DNA of 64,000 nt from UM-FILTER-47-13 sp964445195 (GCA_964445195.1 CAYUKA010000003.1:62001-126000); one strand, 5' to 3'; positions 1-9,418 are shown, counted from the first letter of the stretch. Notes: generated by a model not told the origin, from the sequence alone. Translations and numbers: made by a program.

Positions 1-832
1 TATTCATCACCAGCGGTGAATCGAACGGGCCGGCCTCATCGGCCTTTAGCGCCCGCACACGGATCAGGGTTTTCGGCCCCTGCGCCACCCGCACGGCCTC
101 GATCGCCAGCGACGGGTAGAGCGTCGACGCCCCGTCGCGCGCCGGATCACGGAAATTAAACAGCAGCGGCACCCGGCGGATAATGCCGTCAACCTCCGGC
201 GAGACGCCGAAATTGCCGTTACCCGCCGCCTGCGCCAACACCGGAATATTTGTTGTTACCCCCACCATCGCCGGCACGGTTTCCGCAACCGGCTGGACTG
301 AACGCGCCAACAGGATGGGCTGCGAGAGCACCGGCGTGCGCCGGGTCGCCTTTTTATCGCTCGACCAGACAAACCCGGTAACAACACGCCCGGACCGGTT
401 GACTGCCCGCGCAAATGTCTCGTCATTGTCAGGCAGAGCCTGGAGTAAATCACGAACGTTACCCTCCCGCTGAGCATCCGGCAACCGGTCGATAATCGCC
501 TGCGGCGAGGTCCGGTCACTTTCCGGGAAGACCATATCAAAGACGATCACCTTTGCGCCCATCTCTGTCAAATTTGCCACCATCCGCGCCATAACGTTAC
601 GCGGCCACGGCCACTGGCCCAGTTCCTCACGCCCCAGCGACTCTTCGTCAATATCGACAATCACGACATCTTTGGTCGGCAGGCGCGGCTCAATCTTGTT
701 ATAGGCATCAAAAGCGAGATAACGCAGCGAGCGGTTCCAGTCATAATCCTGCATCCGGACAATAATCGCTACCGCCAGCAGGCACAGCAGGATGAGGATA
801 TGCGCGGTACGGCTGGTCAGAAGTTTGGTCAT
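1..832 (-). CDS. CHASE2-domain membrane sensor protein, C-terminus cut by window edge
   Basis: Translated from the ATG at 832 (minus strand), the frame stays open to base 1, so about 277 residues are visible and the rest is missing. Residues about 11-27 form a hydrophobic membrane anchor. What follows looks like a CHASE2 extracytoplasmic sensor: a DAYNKI segment, VVIVDIDEESL, GQWPWPR, and GAKVIVFDMVFPE. CHASE2 proteins usually carry adenylate/guanylate cyclase, kinase or GGDEF output domains after further membrane helices; that part lies outside the window, so the output is unknown. The start is 16 bases after the stop of the HlyD-like gene, so it is probably the last gene of the type I secretion operon. 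A cyclase output is a guess from the family. Confidence 0.75.
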   Translation of the reverse strand, partial: MTKLLTSRTAHILILLCLLAVAIIVRMQDYDWNRSLRYLAFDAYNKIEPRLPTKDVVIVDIDEESLGREELGQWPWPRNVMARMVANLTEMGAKVIVFDMVFPESDRTSPQAIIDRLPDAQREGNVRDLLQALPDNDETFARAVNRSGRVVTGFVWSSDKKATRRTPVLSQPILLARSVQPVAETVPAMVGVTTNIPVLAQAAGNGNFGVSPEVDGIIRRVPLLFNFRDPARDGASTLYPSLAIEAVRVAQGPKTLIRVRALKADEAGPFDSPLVMN

Positions 833-848
833 CGCGCAGCCCGGCCTC

Positions 849-2159
849 CTACCGCTCCGTCAGGGCCCGGTCACGGGCGCGCAGGATGGGCTTGAGCAAA
901 TATTCCATGATCGTCCGCTTGCCGGTAATCACCTCGACTTCCGCAACCATGCCCGGCGTAATCGGCAGCGGGTTATCGGCGCTGCCCATATAGTTACGTT
1001 CGGCGCGTACCTCGATCTCGAAAAAGATATTGCCTTCGCGGTCATTCACACTATTCGCCCCGATCCTGACCAGGCGCCCTTTCAGGCTGCCATAGCGCTG
1101 CGGGTCATAGGCAGTAATCTTGACATTGACCGGCTGGCCCGGCTGCAGGAAAGCGATGTCGCTCGGCCGCACCCGCGCGCTGATCTTCAGTTCATCGTCA
1201 ACCGGCACAATTTCGACCAGCTGCTGCGCGGGTTCGATCACGCCGCCAATCGTCTTGATCGCAATATTGTTGATAATGCCGGCCACCGGCGCGCGCAGTT
1301 CGGTCCGGAACACCCGGTCCTCGATCGATTTCAGGCTTTCCTCAAGCTGGCGGATCTGGGTTTCAACCTCGTTCAACTCACCCAGGGCCTGGGAACGGAA
1401 TTTGTCCTCCTGATCCTCAAGCTCCTTGCGCGCGGCACTCAGCTCCGCCTCCAGCCCCACCAACTTTTCCTCATTCGCATTAAGCTGCCCGGACAGGTCG
1501 GAGACTTCGCGCTGCAACCTTATTTCCTCAAGCTTCGGCACCGCGCGCTGACGCACCATCTCGCGGGTAATCTCAAGCTCCTGGTACAGCAAACCGCGGC
1601 TGTCCCTGATACGCTTCATGTCAGCATTGGTTTCGGCAATTTGCGCCTGCACCCGGGCAATTTTATCGTCAAGGATCGCCTTCGCATTCGACAGTTCTTC
1701 CTGCCGCGACGCATACAAAGCCTGTTCATTTTCAGCCACGGCAGGGAATTGCGCCGCAATCTCATCCGGCACAGTAAACGCCGCGCCGCGGGCCTCGGCC
1801 ATAAGCCGCGCGCGCTTCGAACTCAGGTTGAGGAACTGGGCTTCGGTGCCGCGCTCTTCCGAAGAAAAAGCCACATCGCTAATCCGCAACAACACCTGCC
1901 CCTCGTCGACCCGGTCGCCCTCACTGACTTCCAGCGCCGCGAGGATGCCGCCCTCAAGGCTCTGGATAACCTGCACTTCGCGTGAAGGTACGACCTGGCC
2001 GCTGCCGCGCGTGATTTCCTCAATCTCGGCCCAACTTGCCCAGATGATGAAAAACCCGATCAGCGCCGCAATCGAAAGCAGGAAGATATTCGCCGCCAGA
2101 TGCGGCTTCAACCGCGCTGCGGCCTCCAATTCGCTCATGAATTCGGTGTCGGCGCTCAT
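849..2159 (-). CDS. HlyD-family type I secretion periplasmic adaptor
   Basis: A 436-residue membrane fusion protein that would bridge the inner-membrane ABC exporter and the TolC-type outer-membrane channel. It has a short cytoplasmic N-terminus, one membrane helix (about residues 24-44), a biotinyl-lipoyl-like half motif (GSGQVVPSREVQVIQSLEGG), a long helical hairpin (about 95-280) rich in Glu/Lys/Gln, and the second lipoyl half plus beta-barrel (RTELRAPVAGIINN; YDPQRYGSLKG). The end, with PGMVAEVEVITGKRTIMEYLL, is a typical HlyD/LapC C-terminus. Its ATG overlaps the end of the ABC transporter gene by four bases, so the two are translationally coupled. Confidence 0.95.
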   Translation of the reverse strand: MSADTEFMSELEAAARLKPHLAANIFLLSIAALIGFFIIWASWAEIEEITRGSGQVVPSREVQVIQSLEGGILAALEVSEGDRVDEGQVLLRISDVAFSSEERGTEAQFLNLSSKRARLMAEARGAAFTVPDEIAAQFPAVAENEQALYASRQEELSNAKAILDDKIARVQAQIAETNADMKRIRDSRGLLYQELEITREMVRQRAVPKLEEIRLQREVSDLSGQLNANEEKLVGLEAELSAARKELEDQEDKFRSQALGELNEVETQIRQLEESLKSIEDRVFRTELRAPVAGIINNIAIKTIGGVIEPAQQLVEIVPVDDELKISARVRPSDIAFLQPGQPVNVKITAYDPQRYGSLKGRLVRIGANSVNDREGNIFFEIEVRAERNYMGSADNPLPITPGMVAEVEVITGKRTIMEYLLKPILRARDRALTER

Positions 2160-4351
2160 GATTCCGGCCCCTTCGGCACCTCGACCTGGCCGCCGGACAA
2201 CGCCGCCAGAACCTTGTCACGTGGGCCATCGGCAACAATCCGCCCCTGATCGATCAAAATCAGCCTGTCAACCAGCGACAGCAAATGCTGGCGGTGCGTA
2301 ATCAGGATAAAGGTCTTGTCCTTAATCTGCTCCTGAATGTGCCTGGTAAAGGCCGCCTCGGCCTGGATATCCATCGCGTTAGTCGGCTCGTCGCAGACCA
2401 TGATATTCGGTTGCAACAGCATGGCGCGGGCCAGCGCAATCGCCTGCCGCTGGCCGCCGGACAGTCCTTCGCCGCGCTCGCCGACCGGTGCGTCATAGCC
2501 CATCGGATGACGCGAGATAAAATCATGCACGCCGGCTTTCTGCGCCGCTGCCAGTATCTCTTCCTCACTGGCCTGCGGGCGGCTGACCGCGATATTTTCA
2601 CGCACCGTACCGCGGAACAGCACAACGTCCTGTGCGATATAGGCCACGTTGCGCCGCAAATCGGCCGGGTCGATCTGGCGGTAATCGGTATCGTCCGCAT
2701 AGACCGCGCCGTCATCCGGATCGTAAAGGCCGAGAATCAGCCGCGCAATCGTGCTTTTGCCGGAGCCGATCCGGCCGATCAGGCCGACATTCTCGCCCGG
2801 CTCGATCGTAAACGACACGGCATCCAGCACTTTTTGTTCTGTGTGCGGATAGGTAAAATCGACCTTGTCAAAAGCCAGTTTTCCTTTTAACAGCGGCCGA
2901 TGCAGGAACTGCTTTTGCGCCGGACGCTCGACCGGCATCGCCATAATCCTGTTGAGCGTATCGAGCGAGCTGCGCGCCTGGTGGTAACGGGCAACGAGGT
3001 TGGCAACCTGGCCGATCGGCGCAATCGCCCGCCCGCCGAGAATGACGCAGGCAATCAGGCCGCCCATCGTCATCTCCGCATCTTTCACCAGATACATGCC
3101 CATTAAAACGATGATGATCGAAGCGCTCATCTGCAAAAATGTCGCGATATTGACGCCGAGGCCGGAGATAAAGCGGGAGTTTTGCGCCAGCGCCGCACTC
3201 TCACCGACATGGGCGCCATAGCGCGCGCGCATGCGGCCATCGGCGCTGACCGCCTTAATCGTCTCAAGCCCGCCGATTGTTTCCACCAGCAGGCCGTGCT
3301 TGGCTTCCGCCGCGTGCATCGAGCGCGCAACCATGATTTTGAGCGGCCATTGCAACAGCATGCCGACACCAATCACGATCACAATCAGGCAGGCCAGCAT
3401 AAAGGCGATCGGCCCGCCAAGGAGATAAATGATGAAGAGGAAGAAAAACGTAAACGGCAAATCGACAAGGCCGGTCAGAGTCGCCGAGGTCAGGAAATCG
3501 CGTACCGAGTCAAATTCCCGCAGCATATTGGCAAATGCGCCGCTGGAAGGCGGACGGCCCGCCATTTTCATGTTCAGGAGCTGGTCGTAAATCCGCCGCG
3601 TAACCACAACATCAATCCGCCGCCCGGCCAGGTCGATAAAATAGCCGCGCAACGTGCGCATGATCAGATCGAATACATAGGCGGTCAGCGCCCCGATCGC
3701 CAGCACCCAGCCGGTTTCCAGCGCGTTGTTCGGGATCACCCGGTCATAGACATTCATAATGAAGAGCGGCCCGACCACACCAAAAAGATTGACCAGCACC
3801 GCCGCCAGAATGACCCGGCCGTAAAGACCGGTATTCTCACTCACGACACCCCAGAACCAGTGCCGGTCAGTGTCATGCGCCGCCGGGTTTTCCGGGTCGG
3901 TAAACTCGACACGGGGATGAACATAAATCACATAACCGCTATACGCCTTCGCCAGATCGGCATATGCAATCTCCTTGGTCGCGCCGGTTTCCGGCACAAA
4001 GATTCGTGCCTTGTTCCCTTTGAGCGCCAGCAGCACACAGGCCTGATCCTTTTTCAGCATCACCACGGCCGGCAGGACCGGCGCCGCGATCTGCGCGAGA
4101 TCCTTGCGCGCCTGTATTTTCGCTTTCAGGCCAAGCCGCGCCGCCGCCTCGCAGAACAACTCCGGCCCCATACCTTTTTCGTCATAGGCCAGCCCGGCGC
4201 GGATCGCCTCGGCCGATTTGGCACGGCCGTAATGAGCCGTCAGGAACACTAAAGAATGAAGCAGAGTGTCGCCCCGGCCAGCAAGCCCCGCACGTGCTTT
4301 GTCCGTCTCGCCGGTTTTCGGCCTGTCTGGTTTTGCCTGTTTGCTGTCCAT
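2156..4351 (-). CDS. Type I secretion ABC transporter with degenerate C39 domain (LssB/LapB type)
   Basis: A 731-residue inner-membrane exporter driving one-step secretion of a large substrate. The N-terminal region (about 28-145) resembles a C39 peptidase but has no cysteine at the expected catalytic spot, so it is a C39-like substrate-docking domain rather than a protease. Membrane helices lie at about 165-430. The ATPase has Walker A GRIGSGKST (about 526-534), signature LSGGQ (630-634), Walker B with DEPTNAMD (654-661) and an H-loop LITHRQHLL. The GRIGSGKST and PTNAMD variants are typical of LapB/LssB exporters of giant RTX adhesins. No RTX substrate gene is visible in the window. It begins 17 bases after the stop of the TolC-like gene. 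Confidence 0.95.
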   Translation of the reverse strand: MDSKQAKPDRPKTGETDKARAGLAGRGDTLLHSLVFLTAHYGRAKSAEAIRAGLAYDEKGMGPELFCEAAARLGLKAKIQARKDLAQIAAPVLPAVVMLKKDQACVLLALKGNKARIFVPETGATKEIAYADLAKAYSGYVIYVHPRVEFTDPENPAAHDTDRHWFWGVVSENTGLYGRVILAAVLVNLFGVVGPLFIMNVYDRVIPNNALETGWVLAIGALTAYVFDLIMRTLRGYFIDLAGRRIDVVVTRRIYDQLLNMKMAGRPPSSGAFANMLREFDSVRDFLTSATLTGLVDLPFTFFFLFIIYLLGGPIAFMLACLIVIVIGVGMLLQWPLKIMVARSMHAAEAKHGLLVETIGGLETIKAVSADGRMRARYGAHVGESAALAQNSRFISGLGVNIATFLQMSASIIIVLMGMYLVKDAEMTMGGLIACVILGGRAIAPIGQVANLVARYHQARSSLDTLNRIMAMPVERPAQKQFLHRPLLKGKLAFDKVDFTYPHTEQKVLDAVSFTIEPGENVGLIGRIGSGKSTIARLILGLYDPDDGAVYADDTDYRQIDPADLRRNVAYIAQDVVLFRGTVRENIAVSRPQASEEEILAAAQKAGVHDFISRHPMGYDAPVGERGEGLSGGQRQAIALARAMLLQPNIMVCDEPTNAMDIQAEAAFTRHIQEQIKDKTFILITHRQHLLSLVDRLILIDQGRIVADGPRDKVLAALSGGQVEVPKGPES

Positions 4352-4368
4352 GCCCGGCCTGTGTCCGG

Positions 4369-5730
4369 TTAGTTTTGATCAGTGCGCGCCGCCACGATGT
4401 TCAGACCGTTCTGCAGCTGACCCATGCTTGCCAGCACCGAATATTGCGACGCAAGCATACGAAACTCGCCATTCATCAGGGACAGCGCCGTATTGAAGCG
4501 CGCATTATCCGCCTGCAATAATTGCAGCAGGTTGATGCGCGCGCCCTCGAACTGCGCTTCATAGGTTTCAAACAAGTCGTTATTAATCTCCATGCGGTCA
4601 CGTAGGACTGCGAGCTGGCGCTGCGCCGTTGCCAGATCGCTATAGGCAATACGTACATCGCGCACAATCTGCCGCTCAGTCTCGGCCCGCTGCGCCTTGC
4701 TTTCAAAGCGGCGATATTGGGACTTACGAACCCGTGAAATCTGTCCGCCGGCGACCGAAATATCCCAGTTCAGGCGCACAACGGCCTTGGCGTCAATGAC
4801 TTCGCCGCCGATTTCCTCGCGCTGATCGCGCTTCAGATAAGACACCTCGCCATTGACATCAGGGAAGTAAGCCTGCTTTTCGGCCTCAACATCATAGGAC
4901 AGTGCCTCTTCCGTGCGCGCGGCTGCCCGCAAAGCCGGATGATGCCGACTCGCATAATCCACCGCTTCCTGCACACCGGCCGGGATCATATCAACCGGCG
5001 GTACCGGCAGTTCCATCGGATCACCCGGCATCGCACCGACCAGTTCCATGTATGTCGCATTGGCGGCTTTCAGCTGGCCTTCGATATCGGCAATCGTATT
5101 GTCAAGCTGGGCGCGGATATCGCGGGCCTGCACGATCATGCTTTCATCAGCGGCCCCTTCATCGACCATCGCCTGAATACGGTTCTGGTAATCCTCAACC
5201 GTCTTGCCGTGACCGCTCAGCCGCGCGAGTGACTCGCGGCTGCGCAAAACATCCAGATAAGCGAGCACCGTACGCAGGGCCAGTTCCTCGCGCACGTCCA
5301 TAATCGTGAAATTGGCCGACTCACGGCGAAACTGGGCCGCATCGACCCGGTTAAATGTCTCAAAACCGTCAAACAGCGGCTGGGTTAGCGTTACCGAGCC
5401 TTCCCACAAATATGAGTAGGTGCTGTCCCTTGTCACCTGTAAGCCGCGGCTGGTGCTGTTATCACCAAAAACGCGCCCGCCCGCGCCGCGAATATTGAGC
5501 GTCGGGAAATGATCAGCCCACTGCTCGCGCGCTTCCTGCGCCAGCGCATTACGGTTGGCAATCGCCGCCTCAACCGCAGGATGATTATTGAGCGCCGCTT
5601 CCACGGCCTTGGCCAAAGGCTCTGCCTGCGCAGGCGATAGTGCCACACACCACAGGCCGAGCGCCAAAAAGCCGGTTTTGACCGCTGAAGCGAAGCGATA
5701 ATATGACATAATATTTTTGCGCGGATACAT
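4369..5730 (-). CDS. TolC-family outer-membrane channel of type I secretion
   Basis: About 453 residues with a signal peptide (hydrophobic FLALGLWCVALSPAQA, cleavage after AQA) and the repeated outer membrane efflux protein fold. Recognisable pieces are AVEAALNNHPAVEAA near the N-terminus, TLTQPLFDGFETFNRVDAA, and the repeat-like RLNWDISVAGGQISRVRKS in the second half. It is the first gene of the operon that continues with the ABC and HlyD-like genes. The start is uncertain: ATG at 5730 or the ATG seven codons later at 5709, which gives a more compact signal peptide; neither has a strong ribosome binding site. Confidence 0.93.
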   Translation of the reverse strand: MYPRKNIMSYYRFASAVKTGFLALGLWCVALSPAQAEPLAKAVEAALNNHPAVEAAIANRNALAQEAREQWADHFPTLNIRGAGGRVFGDNSTSRGLQVTRDSTYSYLWEGSVTLTQPLFDGFETFNRVDAAQFRRESANFTIMDVREELALRTVLAYLDVLRSRESLARLSGHGKTVEDYQNRIQAMVDEGAADESMIVQARDIRAQLDNTIADIEGQLKAANATYMELVGAMPGDPMELPVPPVDMIPAGVQEAVDYASRHHPALRAAARTEEALSYDVEAEKQAYFPDVNGEVSYLKRDQREEIGGEVIDAKAVVRLNWDISVAGGQISRVRKSQYRRFESKAQRAETERQIVRDVRIAYSDLATAQRQLAVLRDRMEINNDLFETYEAQFEGARINLLQLLQADNARFNTALSLMNGEFRMLASQYSVLASMGQLQNGLNIVAARTDQN

Positions 5731-5948
5731 ACAAAAAACAGGTAAGAATAAAAACGTATCACTTTGAATCTAAACGAGTGCGCCCGCCCGTGCAAGCCCG
5801 TATCATGATTTCCCGCCGCTTCATCAACCGGCATTATAAACCGGACCATGAACGGGTATAATAAGGGGCTTCACAAACAGGGTAGGATGAGTCATGGTTC
5901 TGGTTGCTAATTTTACCGTTAATCAGGATCAAACAAGGACGGGTGCCC

Positions 5949-7163
5949 GTGAGCTTGAAAATAGCCATACCAAAAGCGACCGCAGCGGATGAAAAACGTG
6001 TCGCCGCCTCCCCCGAGACTGTCAAAAAACTAGCCGATCTCGGCTGCGAAGTGCGGATCGAAAGCGGCGCCGGACTGGCTTCCGCCGTAACTGACGACAT
6101 GTTCAAGGAGGCCGGAGCCAAGATTGGTAAATCGGCGGAAGAAACTTTAAAAGGCGCAGCCATTATCCTTGCGGTACAGGCCCCGCTCGAAGACGAAGTC
6201 AAGCTGATCCCCAAAGGCGCGCTGCTTCTGTGCCAGATGAACGCCTATGCCAATGAAGCGCTTGTGAAAACGCTTGCTAAAGCGGGTGTTAACGCCTTTG
6301 CGATGGAGCTGATGCCGCGAATCACCCGGGCGCAGGCGATGGACGTGCTGTCTTCGCAGGCCAACCTCGCCGGTTACAAGGCGGTTCTGGACGCCACAGA
6401 GCATTTCGGCCGCGCTTTCCCGATGATGATGACCGCCGCCGGCACCGTCCCCCCGGCCAAGGTCTTTATCATGGGCGCCGGCGTTGCCGGCCTGCAGGCG
6501 ATTGCCACGGCCAAGCGCCTCGGCGCCGTTGTGTCGGCCACAGACGTCCGTCCTGCCGCCAGGGAACAGGTCGAATCGCTCGGCGGTTCGTTCGTCGCGG
6601 TCGAGGATGAGGAGTTCAAAGAGGCAGAAACGGCCGGCGGCTATGCCAGGGAAATGTCCAAAGAATACCAGAAAAAGCAGGCCGCGCTGGTCGAGGAACA
6701 TATCGCCAAGCAGGACATCGTGATCACAACGGCCCTGATCCCCGGCCGCCCGGCCCCCAAACTGGTCAGCGCCAAGATGCTTAAAAGCATGAAACCCGGC
6801 GCGGTGCTGGTTGATCTGGCGGTCGAACAGGGCGGCAATGTCGAAGGCTCCGCGCCGGGCAAGGTCGTCAGTAAAGATAACGTGGCGATTATCGGTCACC
6901 GCAATGTCCCCTCGCGCCTGGCGGCCACGGCTTCGGCACTCTATGCCAAAAACCTGCTGAACCTGCTCAAGCTTCTCATCAAGGACGGCAAACTCGAAAT
7001 CGACTGGGAAGACGAGATCGTACAAGGCATTGCCCTGACGAAAGAGAGCAAAGTGATCCACCCTTTATTCGCTGCTAAAAAAGCGCCGGCGAAGAAGGCC
7101 AGCAGCAAAACCGCAAGCGCCAAAAAACCGGCCGCAAAAAAAAGCGCGGCAAACGCCAAATAA
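5949..7163 (+). CDS. pntAA: NAD(P) transhydrogenase subunit alpha part 1 (NAD-binding), with Lys/Ala-rich tail
   Basis: The soluble dI subunit of the proton-translocating transhydrogenase, which binds NAD(H) and passes hydride to NADP+. It aligns with the alanine dehydrogenase/PntA fold: KIAIPKATAADEKRVAASPE at the start, MELMPRITRAQAMDVLSSQA, the Rossmann motif IMGAGVAGLQAIATAKRLGA, TDVRPAAREQVESLGG and QDIVITTALIPGRPAPKL. I chose the GTG at 5949 because AAGGA lies at 5935-5939, nine bases ahead; an upstream in-frame ATG at 5904 has no such site. The last 30 or so residues are almost only Lys, Ala, Pro and Ser, like histone H1 tails, and are not part of the catalytic fold. pntAB follows 17 bases on. 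Confidence 0.96.
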   Translation: MSLKIAIPKATAADEKRVAASPETVKKLADLGCEVRIESGAGLASAVTDDMFKEAGAKIGKSAEETLKGAAIILAVQAPLEDEVKLIPKGALLLCQMNAYANEALVKTLAKAGVNAFAMELMPRITRAQAMDVLSSQANLAGYKAVLDATEHFGRAFPMMMTAAGTVPPAKVFIMGAGVAGLQAIATAKRLGAVVSATDVRPAAREQVESLGGSFVAVEDEEFKEAETAGGYAREMSKEYQKKQAALVEEHIAKQDIVITTALIPGRPAPKLVSAKMLKSMKPGAVLVDLAVEQGGNVEGSAPGKVVSKDNVAIIGHRNVPSRLAATASALYAKNLLNLLKLLIKDGKLEIDWEDEIVQGIALTKESKVIHPLFAAKKAPAKKASSKTASAKKPAAKKSAANAK

Positions 7164-7180
7164 GAAAAAGGAAATAAGTC

Positions 7181-7597
7181 ATGGCCGAGTCACAAAATAA
7201 CCTGACTGAAAGCGCTGCCGATCTGGCCAACCAGGCCAAGGCGCTGGCCGAACAGGCCGCCACCATCGCCGTACAGGCCAGTGAGACTGTGTCAGAGGCC
7301 GCTGTCAGCCACGGTGACAGCTTCCTCATAACCGGCCTTACGGTCTTCATGCTGGCCTGTTTTGTCGGCTATTACGTCGTCTGGCGGGTTACACCGGCCC
7401 TGCACTCGCCGCTGATGGGCGTAACCAACGCGATTTCCTCGGTGATTATCGTCGGTGCGCTGATCGCTGTCGGCGCCTCGGAAGTCGGCTTTTCCAAATT
7501 TATGGGCTTTCTCGCCGTCGTCCTGGCCTCGGTTAATATTTTCGGCGGTTTCATTGTGACCCGCCGGATGCTCAGCATGTTTAAGAAGAAAGGATAA
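7181..7597 (+). CDS. pntAB: NAD(P) transhydrogenase subunit alpha part 2 (membrane)
   Basis: A 138-residue membrane subunit supplying part of the proton channel (dII) of the split transhydrogenase. A hydrophilic Ala/Gln-rich leader of about 45 residues precedes three to four membrane helices with LHSPLMGVTNAISSVIIVGA and the end FIVTRRMLSMFKKKG, both characteristic of PntAB. The leader is longer than in many homologues and looks helical (repeats of AxQA). A strong site AAAAAGGAAAT precedes the ATG. It lies between pntAA and a small unknown gene and is surely co-transcribed with pntB. Confidence 0.96.
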   Translation: MAESQNNLTESAADLANQAKALAEQAATIAVQASETVSEAAVSHGDSFLITGLTVFMLACFVGYYVVWRVTPALHSPLMGVTNAISSVIIVGALIAVGASEVGFSKFMGFLAVVLASVNIFGGFIVTRRMLSMFKKKG

Positions 7598-7601
7598 AGC
7601 C

Positions 7602-7871
7602 ATGAACACCATCCAAGCCAAACGCTCTAAAATCGGCCCGCAGTTAAAACGCCTGTTTGACGAAGCCGCCGCAGGCAACTTTCCAAAAGATGAAACAATC
7701 TCGCTGATCATGCGGGCAAAGCCGGGCTTTGAGTCGGAGCACTTTGAAACAACCTCAGAAGGAGAAGGCACCGTCCTGACCGGCAACGCCACACTGGCAC
7801 AAATCGAAGAACTGATTAAAGACCCGGATGTACATCACATCGAGAGGCCCCGAACAATGTTCCCGAGATAA
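7602..7871 (+). CDS. Small unknown protein inside the pnt operon
   Basis: An 89-residue soluble protein starting four bases after the pntAB stop, with a good site (AAAGGATAAAGCC-ATG), and ending 39 bases before pntB. There is no signal peptide or membrane helix. The C-terminal half (VLTGNATLAQIEELIKDPDVHHIE) resembles the last strand-helix-strand of subtilisin propeptide/I9-inhibitor-like folds, but the match is by eye only and the function is unknown. pntAB and pntB are normally adjacent, so this is an insertion into the operon; the spacing says it is translated with the complex. Confidence 0.75.
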   Translation: MNTIQAKRSKIGPQLKRLFDEAAAGNFPKDETISLIMRAKPGFESEHFETTSEGEGTVLTGNATLAQIEELIKDPDVHHIERPRTMFPR

Positions 7872-7910
7872 CCATTTTAAGAGACTTATAGCAAACAGGA
7901 CTGAAAAAAC

Positions 7911-9296
7911 ATGGCCACGCTCGCCCCCCTTATCTACCTGATCGCCGCCGTTTGTTTCATTATGGCGTTACGCGGCCTGTCGCATCCGGAAACAGCGCGC
8001 AGCGGGCTCAGCTTCGGCATGGCCGGTATGGCTTTGGCGATTGTCACCACACTGATGATGCCGATGATGTCCGGTTACGGGCTGATTATTCTCGGTATCG
8101 CCATTGGCGGCAGCATTGGTACGGTCATAGCCAAAAAGATCGCCATGACCGACCTGCCGCAACTGGTCGCCGCCTTCCACTCGCTGGTCGGCCTCGCCGC
8201 CGTATTCGTTGCCGCAGCCGCTTTCTACGATCCCGGCTCTTTCGGGCTCGGCGAGCCGGGCAATATCAAGCTGGTCAGCCTGATCGAAATGTCGCTCGGC
8301 GCGGCCATCGGGGCGATCACCTTCACCGGTTCTGTCATTGCCTGGGGCAAGCTGCAGGGCACGATCTCCGGCAAACCGCTGGTTTTCCCGGGCCAGCATG
8401 CCATCAATGCCGGGCTGGGTGGCCTGCTGCTGCTCTTTATCATCATGCTCTGCATTACCGGCAGCCCGTTCTTTTTCTGGGCGATTGTTATACTGGCCTT
8501 CGCCCTCGGCGTGCTGATGATAATCCCGATCGGGGGCGCCGACATGCCGGTGATCGTCTCAATGCTCAACTCCTATTCCGGATGGGCCGCCGCCGGGATC
8601 GGTTTCACGCTGTATAACAATTTGTTGATTATCGTCGGTGCGCTGGTCGGCGCCGCCGGGGCGATCCTGTCTTATATTATGTGTAAAGGCATGAACCGCT
8701 CCTTTATCTCCGTTATTCTCGGCGGTTTTGGCGGTGAAGCCGCCGGTCCTGCCGGTGATCTCGGCGACCGCCAGGCCAAGATCGGCGCCGCCGAAGACGC
8801 GGCTTTCCTGATGAAAAACGCCTCCAAGGTCATCATCGTGCCCGGCTACGGCATGGCTGTGGCACAGGCCCAGCATGCGGTACGCGAAATGGCCGATCTG
8901 CTGAAAAAGGAAGGCGTTGACGTCAAATACGCAATCCACCCGGTCGCGGGCCGGATGCCCGGCCATATGAACGTGCTGCTGGCCGAGGCCAACGTGCCCT
9001 ATGACGAAGTGTTCGAACTGGAAGATATAAACCGCGATTTCGCCCAGACCGATGTCGTCTACGTGATCGGCGCCAACGATATCACCAACCCGGCGGCGAA
9101 AACCGATTCCTCCTCGCCGATTTACGGCATGCCGGTACTGGATGTCGAAAACGCCCAGACAGTGCTGTTCGTCAAACGCTCGCTTGGCAGCGGTTATGCC
9201 GGAATCGACAACCCGCTCTTTTACGGCGACAACACGATGATGCTGCTTGATGACGCCAAGAAGATGACCGAGGACATCATCAAGGCGATGGAATGA
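7911..9296 (+). CDS. pntB: NAD(P) transhydrogenase subunit beta
   Basis: A 461-residue subunit with the remaining membrane helices (dII) and the NADP(H)-binding dIII domain. About nine helices occupy residues 1-265. The dIII part shows VIIVPGYGMAVAQAQHAVRE, IHPVAGRMPGHMNVLLAEA, DVVYVIGANDITNPAAKTD, and the end GSGYAGIDNPLFYGDNTMML, all diagnostic. Together with PntAA and PntAB it couples proton entry to NADPH formation in the inner membrane. AGGA precedes the ATG. It is the last gene of the operon; no terminator hairpin is evident in the 120 bases that follow. Confidence 0.97.
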   Translation: MATLAPLIYLIAAVCFIMALRGLSHPETARSGLSFGMAGMALAIVTTLMMPMMSGYGLIILGIAIGGSIGTVIAKKIAMTDLPQLVAAFHSLVGLAAVFVAAAAFYDPGSFGLGEPGNIKLVSLIEMSLGAAIGAITFTGSVIAWGKLQGTISGKPLVFPGQHAINAGLGGLLLLFIIMLCITGSPFFFWAIVILAFALGVLMIIPIGGADMPVIVSMLNSYSGWAAAGIGFTLYNNLLIIVGALVGAAGAILSYIMCKGMNRSFISVILGGFGGEAAGPAGDLGDRQAKIGAAEDAAFLMKNASKVIIVPGYGMAVAQAQHAVREMADLLKKEGVDVKYAIHPVAGRMPGHMNVLLAEANVPYDEVFELEDINRDFAQTDVVYVIGANDITNPAAKTDSSSPIYGMPVLDVENAQTVLFVKRSLGSGYAGIDNPLFYGDNTMMLLDDAKKMTEDIIKAME

Positions 9297-9418
9297 CCAT
9301 CCTCCTGCTGCTGTCCCATCTGGCGTATCTGCGCCTCAAGCCGTCTTTTTAGCTGCGCGGCACAGGCGAATCGGCTAAACTGGCCGAGCTGGAGCTTACA
9401 AAATGTAATCTCAAGATT

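Noticed and set aside
792..1985. 397-codon plus-strand frame opposite the HlyD-like gene
   Set aside because: Antisense shadow of a well supported gene.
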